NCBI GenBank assembly: GCA_018242295.1
Contig: JAFECE010000007.1
Coordinates: 1 to 64,000 of the forward strand
Source of the DNA: Pseudomonadota bacterium
Lineage (GTDB): Bacteria; Pseudomonadota; Alphaproteobacteria; Rhizobiales; Hyphomicrobiaceae
Reading direction: 5' to 3'
Length of the DNA stretch: 64,000 bases
Below are positions 47,484 to 56,421 of the stretch, piece after piece (the stretch's first letter is position 1; each line of letters begins with the position of its first letter). Position numbers and translations under genes: made by a program. The notes beneath the pieces were generated by a model that had not been told where the DNA came from, made no database searches, and saw only the letters and a list, made by a program, of their open reading frames with translations.

Positions 47484-49457
47484 GTGGGCGTGACGGCCAC
47501 AGATATTGCTCAAATTCCGATGTCGTCCGATCTCGGCGCCACGCTGGCGCGGGGAGCCGATTTTGCGGGCTCAAGCGGCGCGGCGGAGGTTTCGCTCGAG
47601 CATTTGCTTGCCGCCCTTTGTGACGATCCTGACGCCAGCGCCGTGCTCGACGCGAGCCAAATCGACGGCGCCCGGCTGAAAGCCGATGTCATCGCGCGCG
47701 TGCTGGCAAGCACGCAACCGTCTCCTAACCCTCAAGATTCGCTGGGCGTATCGAAAGACGTCCGCCGCATTCTGGAAGCCGCTGCGGCTGCCGCGCGCGG
47801 AAGCCGCAGGCGGGACATTAACGGTGCCATCGTGCTCGCCGCCATCGTCGGCGACGCGCGCAGCATGGCGGCCGAAATTCTCGAAGCCCACGGTTTGACG
47901 TTCGACAACGCCATCCGTGCTCTGCAAGCGGCATTGGCCGCCCCGCGTGAAGCGCCCGCACCCGCACAGCCGGCGCCGCCCGTAGCTGATGATGTGCTCG
48001 CCCGCGCCCGCGAACGCGTTCAATCGCGCGCGGCACCCTCCTTGCGCGAAATCATGAAGGATATGCCGCGGCCGTCGCCCCCGGTTGCACCGTATCCGGC
48101 TCCCGCGGCTGAAGAGCCGACGCCGCCGCTGCCTGAGATCCCGTCGGCACCGGCAGCCGACCCGGCTCCGCTGCAGCCGTCCCTCAGCATCGACGCCCCC
48201 ACCGAACCTCCGTTCGAATCCGATTCGCCGCCTGCTTCCGAAGCTCACTCGCCTTCGCTGCCCGCCTCGCTCGATCCGAGGCTGCCGATCGGCGGCGAGC
48301 GCGAGGCGCAACAACGAACCGAGCCGAGCTTCGGTGATACGAATTTCGGCGGTCCGAGTTTGGGCCGCCCGTCAGTCGCGAACACGACAGCGCCGCCTGT
48401 CTCCTCCGCGCCCCAACCATCCCTGCGCCAACCATCCGCGCCCGAGCCATCGCTCCCTCTGCCTGCACGGCCGATTGGACCACATGGATCATCCGCCGCC
48501 CCAGCGCCGGAGCAGCCTGCTGCCTATCCGCGGCCTTATCCGGGAGGCCCAATCCCGCGGGAAGCGAGCCCCATTCCGCCTCCTGAAATATTCGCGGACC
48601 TACCGCCGCGGCCACAGCCATCGCGCGTGCAACCGCCCCCCATTCCGCCCGGCGGCCCCATGCCCGGTAGCCCCGGCGGTATGCGAATGCGCGTGCCGGT
48701 GCCTTCGAGCCCCCCGATGGGGCCCGGTACGCCAATCGGTCCGCCAATGGGTGCGCCCATTAGGGCACCGTTGGGCATGCCCGGTCAGAGGCCCAATCCA
48801 AATCTCGGTCATGATCCAGCGCTCCGCTCGGGCCCGGCGATGGGTGCTCCGGCGCAGCAGCGGCCGGCCCCGCAAGGCAAGCAGCGCCGCAAAGCCAAAG
48901 GCGCAAAGGGCCCGAATGTCGAAGCCGGACAACTCGCGGAAAACATTCCGCGCTCGATGCGTGTCGGAAAGACCTCGCGCGCCGAAATCCGGATCGCTAA
49001 AGCCTCGGTGAAGGCACTGACGGAAGGCCTCGATGGCGACGGCAAGGTCTGGCAGCACTCCATCGCCGTCACCAAGGCGATGTCGGTTCGCCTGCGTGCG
49101 CCGGAAGGCGGCTTCTTCATCGAGTCCGCATCGCCGGAAACGCAGTGGATCGAAAGCAACCTTGGCTACGCGAGCGATGATTTCGCGAGCTGGCGCTTTC
49201 TGATCACGCCGCAAACGCGCGGCTGGTCGAGCTTGCAGATCATCGTCTCGGCGCGAACAATCGGCGCGGATGGCGTTGCCGCGGAAACGGCGCTTCCAGA
49301 TCAGCTCGTCGAGGTGAAGGTTCGCGCCAACATCGCCCGCGCGTTCGCCCGGCTTACGGGGTGGACGGTTGCCGCTATCCTCGGCGGCGCGCTCGCGACT
49401 TTCGGCGAAGCCGGTATGGGAACGGCGACGTCCCTAATCCGGAAGTTCCTGCACTGA
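47484..49457 (+). CDS. Clp N-domain protein with proline-rich linker and C-terminal membrane segment, no ATPase
   Basis: This 657-residue protein has a Clp_N-like repeat domain at about 10-145 (ARGADFAGSSGAAEVSLEHL, LAALCDDPDASAVLDA). It has no Walker motifs. About 300 residues follow (150-460) that are very rich in Pro, Ala and Ser. A basic stretch (KQRRKAKGAKG) comes next, then a compact C-terminal domain (about 480-620; SMRVGKTSRAEIRIAKA, MSVRLRAPEGGFFIESAS). A Gly/Ala-rich hydrophobic end (WTVAAILGGALATFGEAG) may enter the membrane. GTG 47484 is chosen because AGGAG lies 5 nt upstream; a TTG at 47460 is the other choice. Function unknown; it may recruit substrates or partners as the Clp N-domain does. 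Confidence 0.65.
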   Translation: MGVTATDIAQIPMSSDLGATLARGADFAGSSGAAEVSLEHLLAALCDDPDASAVLDASQIDGARLKADVIARVLASTQPSPNPQDSLGVSKDVRRILEAAAAAARGSRRRDINGAIVLAAIVGDARSMAAEILEAHGLTFDNAIRALQAALAAPREAPAPAQPAPPVADDVLARARERVQSRAAPSLREIMKDMPRPSPPVAPYPAPAAEEPTPPLPEIPSAPAADPAPLQPSLSIDAPTEPPFESDSPPASEAHSPSLPASLDPRLPIGGEREAQQRTEPSFGDTNFGGPSLGRPSVANTTAPPVSSAPQPSLRQPSAPEPSLPLPARPIGPHGSSAAPAPEQPAAYPRPYPGGPIPREASPIPPPEIFADLPPRPQPSRVQPPPIPPGGPMPGSPGGMRMRVPVPSSPPMGPGTPIGPPMGAPIRAPLGMPGQRPNPNLGHDPALRSGPAMGAPAQQRPAPQGKQRRKAKGAKGPNVEAGQLAENIPRSMRVGKTSRAEIRIAKASVKALTEGLDGDGKVWQHSIAVTKAMSVRLRAPEGGFFIESASPETQWIESNLGYASDDFASWRFLITPQTRGWSSLQIIVSARTIGADGVAAETALPDQLVEVKVRANIARAFARLTGWTVAAILGGALATFGEAGMGTATSLIRKFLH

Positions 49458-49459
49458 CG

Positions 49460-50116
49460 TCACTGGCCGTGCGATTCCAGAAGCTGCGCAATCGTCCCGC
49501 GCAACGTCTCGAATCCGAGACCCTTTTCCGACGACGTCGCGATGATGGACGGAAAGGCCGCCGGACGCTTCGCGAGTGCCGCCAGCGTGCGCGCCTTCAC
49601 CGTCTCGAGTTCCGTCGGCTTGATCTTGTCGGCCTTGGTCAGAACGACCTGATAGGAGACAGCCGCACCGTCGAGCAGATTGAGGATTTCATCGTCCGGC
49701 GGCTTCAGCCCGTGCCGCGCATCGATGAGCAGGAACACTCTGAGAAGCGTTCGCCGGCCGGCGAGATATGCGCGGATCACCTTGTTCCAGGCTGCGACCT
49801 TTTCCTTCGGCGCTTCCGCAAATCCGTAGCCGGGCATATCGACGAGAAAGAGATCGGCTTCCGGATCGGTGAAGAAATTCAGCTCCTGCGTTCGCCCCGG
49901 CGTGTTCGATGCGCGTGCGAGCCGCAGCTGGCCGACAAGCGCGTTGATGAGGCTCGACTTGCCGACGTTAGAACGGCCCGCAAACGCTATCTCCGGCCGG
50001 TCATCGGGAGGCAGGTGATCGAGATCGGGCGTGCCGCGCGCGAACGTCCAGGCGCGCGTGAAAAGACGACGGCCGTTTTCGATCTGATCAGCCGATAAGG
50101 TCTCAGCGTCTGTCAT
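49460..50116 (-). CDS. engB: Ribosome-biogenesis GTPase EngB/YsxC
   Basis: This 218-residue GTP-binding protein is needed for large-subunit assembly. It has G1 [12 protein letters not shown]3 [11 protein letters not shown] and G4 LTKADKIK. It lies directly after yidC as in most alphaproteobacteria. It is convergent with the Clp_N gene with a 2-bp gap. Confidence 0.95.
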   Translation of the reverse strand: MTDAETLSADQIENGRRLFTRAWTFARGTPDLDHLPPDDRPEIAFAGRSNVGKSSLINALVGQLRLARASNTPGRTQELNFFTDPEADLFLVDMPGYGFAEAPKEKVAAWNKVIRAYLAGRRTLLRVFLLIDARHGLKPPDDEILNLLDGAAVSYQVVLTKADKIKPTELETVKARTLAALAKRPAAFPSIIATSSEKGLGFETLRGTIAQLLESHGQ

Positions 50117-50132
50117 GTGGAGATCCGATTAA

Positions 50133-50155
50133 GGGCGGCTTGTGACGAGCCGCCC
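50133..50155 (-). terminator. Hairpin between yidC and engB
   Basis: GGGCGGCT (50133-50140) and AGCCGCCC (50148-50155) form an 8-bp GC-rich stem with a 7-nt loop. It lies after the yidC stop and before the engB ribosome binding region. On the minus strand it is followed by TTAATC, so it may be a weak terminator or an RNA-processing site inside the operon. Confidence 0.4.
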
Positions 50156-50164
50156 CCGGCAAAC

Positions 50165-52045
50165 TTATTTGCCTGGGCCGCCGCTCGCCCCGAACAATCG
50201 TAAGAGCGGGGCAAACGTCCGCTTGAGATTATCGAACAGATGAATCTCGGCGCCGTTCTTCTTGTTGATCGCCATCTGCTGGCAGATGGAAAGCGTGTTG
50301 CTCCACGCCCAGTAGATCACGAGACCTGCCGGGAAACTCGCCAGCAGGAAGGTGAACATCACCGGCATCCACTGGAAGATCTGCTGCTGAATGGGGTCCG
50401 GCTGCGGCGGGTTGAGTTGCATCTGAACCCACATGGTGAGACCCATAATGAGCGGCCACGCGCCGATATGCAGGAATTCCGGCGCGGCGAACGGCAGAAG
50501 CCCGAAGAGATTGAAGATCGACGTCGGATCCGGCGCGGAAAGATCGTGGATCCAGCCAAAGAACGGCGCATGGCGCATGTCGATGGTGACGAACAGCACC
50601 TTATAGAGCGCGAAGAAGACCGGGATCTGCAGCAAGATCGGCCAACAGCCCGCAAGCGGATTGATCTTCTCCTTGCGATAGAGCTCGAAGATCTCTTTCT
50701 GCTGCCGCTGCGGATCGTCCTTATGCAGCTCTCTGAGCCGCTGCATTTCCGGCTGCATCTTCTTCATCCGCGCCATGCTCTCGTACTGCTTGTTGGCAAG
50801 CGGGAAGAAGGCCGCCTTCACGAGCACCGTCAGGACGAGAATGGTGATGCCGAAGTTGTGCACGATCCCGTTGATGAACTCCATCAAACGGAAGAGCGGA
50901 CGCGTGATGAAGTAGAACCATCCCCAGTCGATCATCCGGTCGAAGCGCAGGATATTGAGCGCATTCTCGTAGCCGTCGATCAGAGAAGCTTTCTTGGCGC
51001 CGGCAAACAGATGTGCCTCGGTTCCCTTCCGCATTCCGGGAGGAACCGAAATCGCGCCTCGCAGATAGTCGGTCTGGAACGCATCCTTGCCGCCCGGATC
51101 GCGCGCGGGAAGCGCGGAGTATGTCGCGCGATAGGGCGCCGTCTGATCCGGAACCAGCGATGTCGCCCAGTACTTGTCCGTAATGCCGAGCCAGCCGCCA
51201 ATCACATTGTCGAACGTGGTCGGGACACCGCTTTTGACGGCGTCGGCGAACCTGAACTCCTGCAGGCCGTGGTCGCCGGAAACGCCGACGAGGCCTTCAT
51301 GCAGAACCGAGAAGACCTGCGACGGCGGATGACCGCTACGGTGCACGCGCGCGTAGGGCATCAACGTGACGTCTGCATTGGTCTTGTTCTCGAACTCGTC
51401 GACGACCTTGAACATGTAGTCCTTGTCGACCGAGATGGTGCGATGGAAGACGACGCCCTGGCCGTTGTCCCACGTCAGGCTGACCGGCGTTTCGGGCGTC
51501 AATGTCGTGCCACCGGCAACCGTCCAATTCGTGTCGCGATCCGGCACCTTGATCGCCGAGCCGGCCTGCGGCACCCATCCGAATTCCGCGAAATAGGGGT
51601 CCACCGAGCCGGCAGGCGACAGCAGCGTGACCTTCGGACTATTGGGATCGATCGTCTCGCGATATTGCGACAGCACCAGATCGTCGATACGTCCGCTCTT
51701 CAGATCGATCGAACCCTCAAGCGAAGGCGTCGCGATTTGAATACGCGGCGACTCCTTCAGAATTTCGTCGCGCGTCAGCGCTTTGGCAGGCTGCGGCTGG
51801 CCGCTTGCGCCTGGAACCGTTGCCGCCGGTGGAGCGACCGGCGCGTTGGCAACGTTCGGCGGCGCTTCCGTGTTTGAAGTGCCCTTGTTCTGAGCGTCGA
51901 TCTCTTTGTTGAATTCCTGACGCGCCTGCTCGTGCTGAATTTGAGGGCGCGCAAAAAAGTACTGCCATCCCATGAGCACCAGGATCGATAGCACCACGGC
52001 GAGGATCAAATTGTTCTGGTCTTTGGGATCGTTGGGAGAGCTCAT
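50165..52045 (-). CDS. yidC: Membrane protein insertase YidC
   Basis: This 626-residue inner-membrane protein inserts and folds membrane proteins, alone or with SecYEG. One N-terminal helix lies at about 12-30 (LILAVVLSILVLMGW). A large periplasmic domain covers about 90-370. The conserved 60KD_IMP core has NFGITILVLTVLVKAAFFPL, NPLAGCWPILLQIPVFFALY and LNPPQPDPIQQQIFQWMPVM. ATG 52045 has TGAGGA upstream; the longer frame from 52084 is not conserved. It is part of rpmH-rnpA-yidC-engB. Confidence 0.97.
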   Translation of the reverse strand: MSSPNDPKDQNNLILAVVLSILVLMGWQYFFARPQIQHEQARQEFNKEIDAQNKGTSNTEAPPNVANAPVAPPAATVPGASGQPQPAKALTRDEILKESPRIQIATPSLEGSIDLKSGRIDDLVLSQYRETIDPNSPKVTLLSPAGSVDPYFAEFGWVPQAGSAIKVPDRDTNWTVAGGTTLTPETPVSLTWDNGQGVVFHRTISVDKDYMFKVVDEFENKTNADVTLMPYARVHRSGHPPSQVFSVLHEGLVGVSGDHGLQEFRFADAVKSGVPTTFDNVIGGWLGITDKYWATSLVPDQTAPYRATYSALPARDPGGKDAFQTDYLRGAISVPPGMRKGTEAHLFAGAKKASLIDGYENALNILRFDRMIDWGWFYFITRPLFRLMEFINGIVHNFGITILVLTVLVKAAFFPLANKQYESMARMKKMQPEMQRLRELHKDDPQRQQKEIFELYRKEKINPLAGCWPILLQIPVFFALYKVLFVTIDMRHAPFFGWIHDLSAPDPTSIFNLFGLLPFAAPEFLHIGAWPLIMGLTMWVQMQLNPPQPDPIQQQIFQWMPVMFTFLLASFPAGLVIYWAWSNTLSICQQMAINKKNGAEIHLFDNLKRTFAPLLRLFGASGGPGK

Positions 52046-52135
52046 CAAATCCTCAGGGCGCGGTGCCGGTGGCAGGGGCCTCATTCAGGCCGAAGCGATG
52101 GCGGAAACTGGTCATAAAAGGAAGGGGACACCCCG

Positions 52136-52531
52136 TCACGCTGAACCTTTTTTAACAGCGCGGGCTGGCCGGCTATGGTGCAGTGCCGACATGGCCTGCG
52201 TAACGTCGCCGAGAAGCAATGCAAAGGGCCGGTCGAGGGCGGCGCGCCGGGCAACCACGACATAGTCGCACGCCCCGAGCGTTCGTTGCTTAAGATCTGC
52301 CGCGAAAGCGGCCTTCAGGCGCCGCCGGATACGGTTACGGGCAACGGCGTTGCCGATCTTTTTCGTAATTGTGAATCCGAAGCGCGGACCCTCGCCGGCG
52401 CGATTGATGACATCGGGCCGTTGACGCATTTCAATCAGAAATGCCGGCGTCGATGAGCGTCGGCCGCCGCGCACAGCCAGAAATTCGGAGCGCGCCTTGA
52501 GCGTGGGCAGGATTGGAATGACAGCCTCCAA
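52136..52531 (-). CDS. rnpA: Ribonuclease P protein component
   Basis: This small basic protein (up to 131 residues) assists the catalytic RNA in trimming tRNA 5' ends. It shows GPRFGFTITKKIGNAVARNR, the RNase P signature, then IRRRLKAAF. The only usual start codon is a TTG at 52531. However GGAGG lies inside the first codons, 5 bases before an in-frame ATT at 52519, so initiation at ATT (127 residues) is possible. It lies 42 bp after rpmH. Confidence 0.93.
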   Translation of the reverse strand: MEAVIPILPTLKARSEFLAVRGGRRSSTPAFLIEMRQRPDVINRAGEGPRFGFTITKKIGNAVARNRIRRRLKAAFAADLKQRTLGACDYVVVARRAALDRPFALLLGDVTQAMSALHHSRPARAVKKGSA

Positions 52532-52573
52532 AGCCGCGACAATGCGACAGCGGGGCCTTGGCGCTAGACCTGA

Positions 52574-52708
52574 CTAGGCCGAAAGACGCTTACGGCCCTT
52601 CGAACGACGGCGTGCCAGTACCTTCTGACCACCGGCCGTCAGCATACGCTTGCGAAATCCGTGGCGGCGCTTGCGAACAAGGCGGCTCGGTTGATATGTG
52701 CGCTTCAC
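52574..52708 (-). CDS. rpmH: 50S ribosomal protein L34
   Basis: The minus strand encodes a complete 44-residue L34: it begins [20 protein letters not shown] and ends [13 protein letters not shown]. It starts with GTG preceded by GGAGAG and stops with TAG. The order rpmH-rnpA-yidC is the normal one. Confidence 0.97.
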   Translation of the reverse strand: MKRTYQPSRLVRKRRHGFRKRMLTAGGQKVLARRRSKGRKRLSA

Positions 52709-52848
52709 GGAACTCTCCGTCCAAGTCTCTTAAGGCCGCATCCAGCGACGGACGACCGGCATATTGCTTATTTATCCGAGACTTACCAATACACATCGCC
52801 CGCGGCTCAAGACCCCGGCAGAGTGCAGATATCTCGGGAATTCGCGCC

Positions 52849-52877
52849 CTTATAGTCGGGCCCATGTGGCAAGTCAA
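52849..52877 (-). promoter_or_regulatory. Probable rpmH promoter
   Basis: The minus strand has TTGACT (52877-52872), a 17-bp spacer and TATAAG (52854-52849). Transcription would begin near 52842, leaving a leader of about 130 nt before rpmH. The remaining bases of the 52709-53129 gap show no other feature; they also hold the undefined promoter of the divergent flavoprotein gene. Confidence 0.6.
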
Positions 52878-53129
52878 CGAGGCGGAACCTGACAGCTCCA
52901 CGGCCGTCGCAAGAATTCGGCTGCGACCACCGCCCTGAGGATTTTTGGCGAGAAATGACGTCTCCGATCCCCTGAGCGCTTGCTAGCAGGGGATAGCGGC
53001 GGATCTCCGGCATCAAAAGCGCCCGCGGCATATTAAACTATGCCGATCACACCGTTGGAAGAGAGCCGCGTCCGTTTTCGCCGGACGCAGCACAAGTCCA
53101 ACCCAATTCCATTTTCTGGACCCCGCCTT

Positions 53130-54584
53130 ATGCCCAAGGACACGGCCGAAGAGACCCCTCAGAGCCAAAAGATCGAAACTGATTTTTGCATCATCGGTGC
53201 AGGCGCTGGTGGCTTGGCTCTCGCCACGGCCGCGGCCGCGTTCGGCCAGCGCGTGGTGCTGATCGAAAAACATAAAATGGGTGGCGACAGCCTTAACTAT
53301 GGAGGCATAGCGTCAAAAGCGCTGCTGGTCGCCGGCAAACGCGCGCACGCCATGCGCACGGCATCGCTGTTCGGCGTCCGCGGCGTCGAACCCCTAATCG
53401 ACCACGCGGCGGTCAACCACTACATCGAGGACGTCGCCGCAAAAATTTCTCCGAATTCGTCCGTCGAGCGTCTCACTGGCCTAGGCATCCGCATCATCGC
53501 CGCAACGGCAAAATTCATCGACCGCGCGACGGTCGCGGCAGGCGACTTCCGGATTTCCGCACACCGGTTCGTCATTGCTACTGGCTCATCTCCCGTCATC
53601 CCACCCATTCCGGGCCTGGCGGACGTTCCCTATTTCACGAACGAAACGATCTTCGAGCAAAAAACCCTTATTCCGCATCTCATCATCATCGGCGCCGGAG
53701 CGACCGGCCTCGAGCTGGCGCAAGCCTACCGCCGTCTCGGCTCACGCGTCACCGTGCTCGACAAAGCCCACGCGCTCGGAGACGAAGACCCCGAGCTTGC
53801 AGTCGTGCTGCTGACGCGCCTCTCCCGCGAAGGCATCGTCATCCGCGAAGGCGTGCACATAAAGCGCGTCTCGGGAACCTCCGAAAAAATCACCGTCGAA
53901 CTTCAAACCGATGACGCGCCAGAAACCATCGAAGGCACCGCGGTACTCGTCACCGCCGGACGCAAGGCCAACATCGCCGATCTCGGCCTGGATGCTGCGG
54001 GCATAAGGGTTGCGCAGAACGCCATCAAAGTTAACGGCGGCTTGCGAACGACCAACAGCCGGGTCTTTGCGATTGGCGACGCGACCGGCGCCCCGAGATA
54101 CGCTCATATTGCCGCCGAACACGCCGAAGTCGTTTTGCGGCGATCACTCTTCCGCTGGCCGGCGAGAACCAAGGACCGGCACGCGCCGCGCGTCGTCTTC
54201 ACTGATCCGGAACTCGCAACCGTCGGCTTCAGCGAAACCGAGGCTCGCGCCAAGTTCGGCCGGATAAACGTGCTTCGCTGGCCCTATCACGAGAATGACC
54301 GGGCCGAGATCGAACACGAGACCGACGGGCACATTAAGGTCATTACGTCGAAAAGCGGGAAAATCTTGAGCGCAGGCATCGTCGGAGCCGGGGCTGGCGA
54401 GTTGATTCAGATGTGGTCGCTCGCCATATCTCAGGGCCATAATATAAAGGCGATGACCGAATGGGTTTCGCCCTATCCGACGCTTTCGGAGATCAATAAG
54501 AAAGCGGCATTCCGTTACTTTGCAACAACCCCCAGTAACCCCTTTTTGCGCAAAGTCATCGCGTTACTGGCAAAGCTCGGTTAA
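53130..54584 (+). CDS. Pyridine-nucleotide disulfide reductase homologue lacking both redox cysteines
   Basis: This 484-residue flavoprotein has the dihydrolipoamide dehydrogenase / mercuric reductase fold. FAD motif CIIGAGAGGLALA is at 20-32, and the NAD(P) motif is IIIGAGATGLELAQAYRRLG. The second FAD motif is RVFAIGDATG, and a C-terminal dimer domain ends it. The active-site stretch is GGDSLNYGGIASKALL, where C-x4-C is replaced by Ser54 and Gly59. The usual HPT-x-SE near the C terminus reads YPTLSE, so the catalytic His is also gone. It cannot act as a disulfide reductase; it may be an NAD(P)H:quinone or other oxidase-type flavoenzyme. Start 53130 is preferred for length; ATG 53040 is an alternative. 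A histidine kinase gene follows after 31 bp. Confidence 0.85.
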   Translation: MPKDTAEETPQSQKIETDFCIIGAGAGGLALATAAAAFGQRVVLIEKHKMGGDSLNYGGIASKALLVAGKRAHAMRTASLFGVRGVEPLIDHAAVNHYIEDVAAKISPNSSVERLTGLGIRIIAATAKFIDRATVAAGDFRISAHRFVIATGSSPVIPPIPGLADVPYFTNETIFEQKTLIPHLIIIGAGATGLELAQAYRRLGSRVTVLDKAHALGDEDPELAVVLLTRLSREGIVIREGVHIKRVSGTSEKITVELQTDDAPETIEGTAVLVTAGRKANIADLGLDAAGIRVAQNAIKVNGGLRTTNSRVFAIGDATGAPRYAHIAAEHAEVVLRRSLFRWPARTKDRHAPRVVFTDPELATVGFSETEARAKFGRINVLRWPYHENDRAEIEHETDGHIKVITSKSGKILSAGIVGAGAGELIQMWSLAISQGHNIKAMTEWVSPYPTLSEINKKAAFRYFATTPSNPFLRKVIALLAKLG

Positions 54585-54615
54585 TGATCTCCGCCAATGG
54601 AGAAGCTCGATCCCG

Positions 54616-56130
54616 GTGCAGCGCGCGATTACCAACGATAGCAATCCAAAGACTGGCGAACGGACGGCGAATACCTCTCTCGCCGGGGTGCCGTGGCGTG
54701 CCGTCTCGCGCTTCTGGGAACGCCGCGGTCTTCCCGCCAAGCTGATCATCCTGACGGCCGCATTCGTGCTCCTCGCCGAAGCGCTGATCTTTCTCCCGTC
54801 CATTGCAAGTTATCGTGTGACCTGGTTGCAAGAGCGGCTGACGGCAGCACAACTTGCAGCTCTCACATCCGATGCTTTCCCAGGCGGGCAGATCCCGTCC
54901 GCTCTTCGCGCCGATCTCCTCCGCACCGCGCAGGTACGGGCAATCGCATCGCGCACCGAAGGCGAGCGCCGCATGGTGTTTCCGCCCGAAGGCGATCTCA
55001 ATATCGATTACGTCTACTATTTGCCGCCCGAGCCCGACAACTTCTGGGACAGCCTGACAACGCGGCTTCAACAGGCCAAGGATGCGGTGACGACGCTTCT
55101 CTCGAGCGACCGCACCATTCGCGTTATCGGCCACAGCGGTCCCGATAACGCCAACCTGATCGAGATCGTCATTCCAGAAGCGCCTCTCAAGGCGGCGATG
55201 ATCCGCTACGGCATGAACATCCTCTGGCTGTCGATCATTCTGTCGCTGCTGACCGCGGTCGTCGTCTATTTCGCGCTAAGCCGCCTGTTCGTGAAGCCAC
55301 TGACGCGCATCACGAGCAACATGCTGCACTTCGCGGAAAACCCCGAAGACCAGAGCCGCATCATGCCCGACACCGGGCGCAGCGATGAGATCGGCGTCGC
55401 CGAACGCGAGCTTGCGAGCATGCAGCGGCAGCTCGCGAGTTTGCTCGCCCAGAAGAACCGCCTCGCTCAACTCGGCATGGCCGTCTCCAAGATCAACCAT
55501 GACCTGCGCAACATGCTTGCGAATGCGCAGCTGATATCGGACCGGCTTGTCGATCTCCCCGACCCGACCGTGCAGCGCTTCGTGCCGAAACTCATCGCCT
55601 CGCTCGATCGCGCCATTCAGTTCTGCAATTCGTCGCTGCAATTCGGCGGCGTTTCCGAAGCCGCCCCGCGCCGCGAGCTGATGCAGCTGAAGCCGTTGCT
55701 CGAAGAGGTCGCAGACAGCCAGGGCCTGCCGCGCGAGGGCTCGGTGGCGTTCGTCAACGACATCGACGCATCACTGCGGATCGACGCCGACCGGGAGCAC
55801 CTGTTCCGCGTCTTGAGCAATCTCATCCGCAACGCCGTGCAGGCGATCGAAAGTGTTGAAGGTAAAACCGACGGCGAGGTCCGCCTCGCCGCTCACCGCG
55901 AGGGGCGCAAGGTCATCATCGACGTGATGGATAACGGGGCCGGCATTCCGCAGAAAGCGCGGGAAAATCTATTCAAGGCTTTCCAGGCCTCGACGAAGAA
56001 GGGCGGCACCGGCCTCGGGCTCGTCATCGCGGCTGAGCTTGTACAGGCCCACGGCGGCGCACTGACGCTTGTCGACAGCAAAAAGGGCGCGCATTTCCGC
56101 ATCGAGCTGCCCGATCGCCCCGTCGATTGA
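54616..56130 (+). CDS. Membrane sensor histidine kinase
   Basis: This 504-residue kinase has membrane helices at about 42-62 and 201-222 around a periplasmic domain of roughly 140 residues with no family I recognise. A HAMP-like stretch follows, then the dimerisation helix with His295 in KINHDLRNML. The ATPase domain has NLIRNAVQAI (N box), DNGAGIP (G1) and GGTGLGLVIA (G2). No response regulator lies beside it, so it is an orphan in this window. GTG 54616 is chosen because GGAGAAG lies 10 nt upstream. It is probably co-transcribed with the cysteine-less flavoprotein. Confidence 0.85.
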   Translation: MQRAITNDSNPKTGERTANTSLAGVPWRAVSRFWERRGLPAKLIILTAAFVLLAEALIFLPSIASYRVTWLQERLTAAQLAALTSDAFPGGQIPSALRADLLRTAQVRAIASRTEGERRMVFPPEGDLNIDYVYYLPPEPDNFWDSLTTRLQQAKDAVTTLLSSDRTIRVIGHSGPDNANLIEIVIPEAPLKAAMIRYGMNILWLSIILSLLTAVVVYFALSRLFVKPLTRITSNMLHFAENPEDQSRIMPDTGRSDEIGVAERELASMQRQLASLLAQKNRLAQLGMAVSKINHDLRNMLANAQLISDRLVDLPDPTVQRFVPKLIASLDRAIQFCNSSLQFGGVSEAAPRRELMQLKPLLEEVADSQGLPREGSVAFVNDIDASLRIDADREHLFRVLSNLIRNAVQAIESVEGKTDGEVRLAAHREGRKVIIDVMDNGAGIPQKARENLFKAFQASTKKGGTGLGLVIAAELVQAHGGALTLVDSKKGAHFRIELPDRPVD

Positions 56131-56344
56131 CGCGCGAACTTTCAGACCATCGCGCCGCATTATCCTGGCCCTGTGCGCTCCATGGGATTTCCGCCAGGAA
56201 CCGAGATCCGGGGGAGCGCGGCGACACGTCCATCACGCACTGTTGCGAAGCACTTGCGCTCGGCTGCGCGACCCACTAGAGAGGGTGGCTTCGCCGCCCG
56301 GCCGCACCGCCGGACGGGGCCAAGCCCCGATGCGGACGAACAAA

Positions 56345-56421
56345 GCGCCGGTAGCTCAGTTGGATAGAGCACCAGACTACGAATCTGGGGGTCGTGGGTT
56401 CGAATCCTTCCCGGCGCGCCA
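56345..56421 (+). tRNA. tRNA-Arg (anticodon ACG)
   Basis: The 77-nt gene has acceptor arms GCGCCGG/CCGGCGC, D-arm sequence GTAGCTCAGTTGGATAGAGC, anticodon stem CCAGA/TCTGG around CTACGAA (anticodon ACG), T-loop GGTTCGAATCC and an encoded CCA. A-to-I editing of the first anticodon base would let it read CGU, CGC and CGA. The sequence character changes after it, as often seen where elements integrate at tRNA 3' ends. Confidence 0.97.

Noticed and set aside
50240-51877. Plus-strand ORF of 545 codons opposite yidC
   Set aside because: Antisense shadow of yidC; no recognisable motif and no ribosome binding site.
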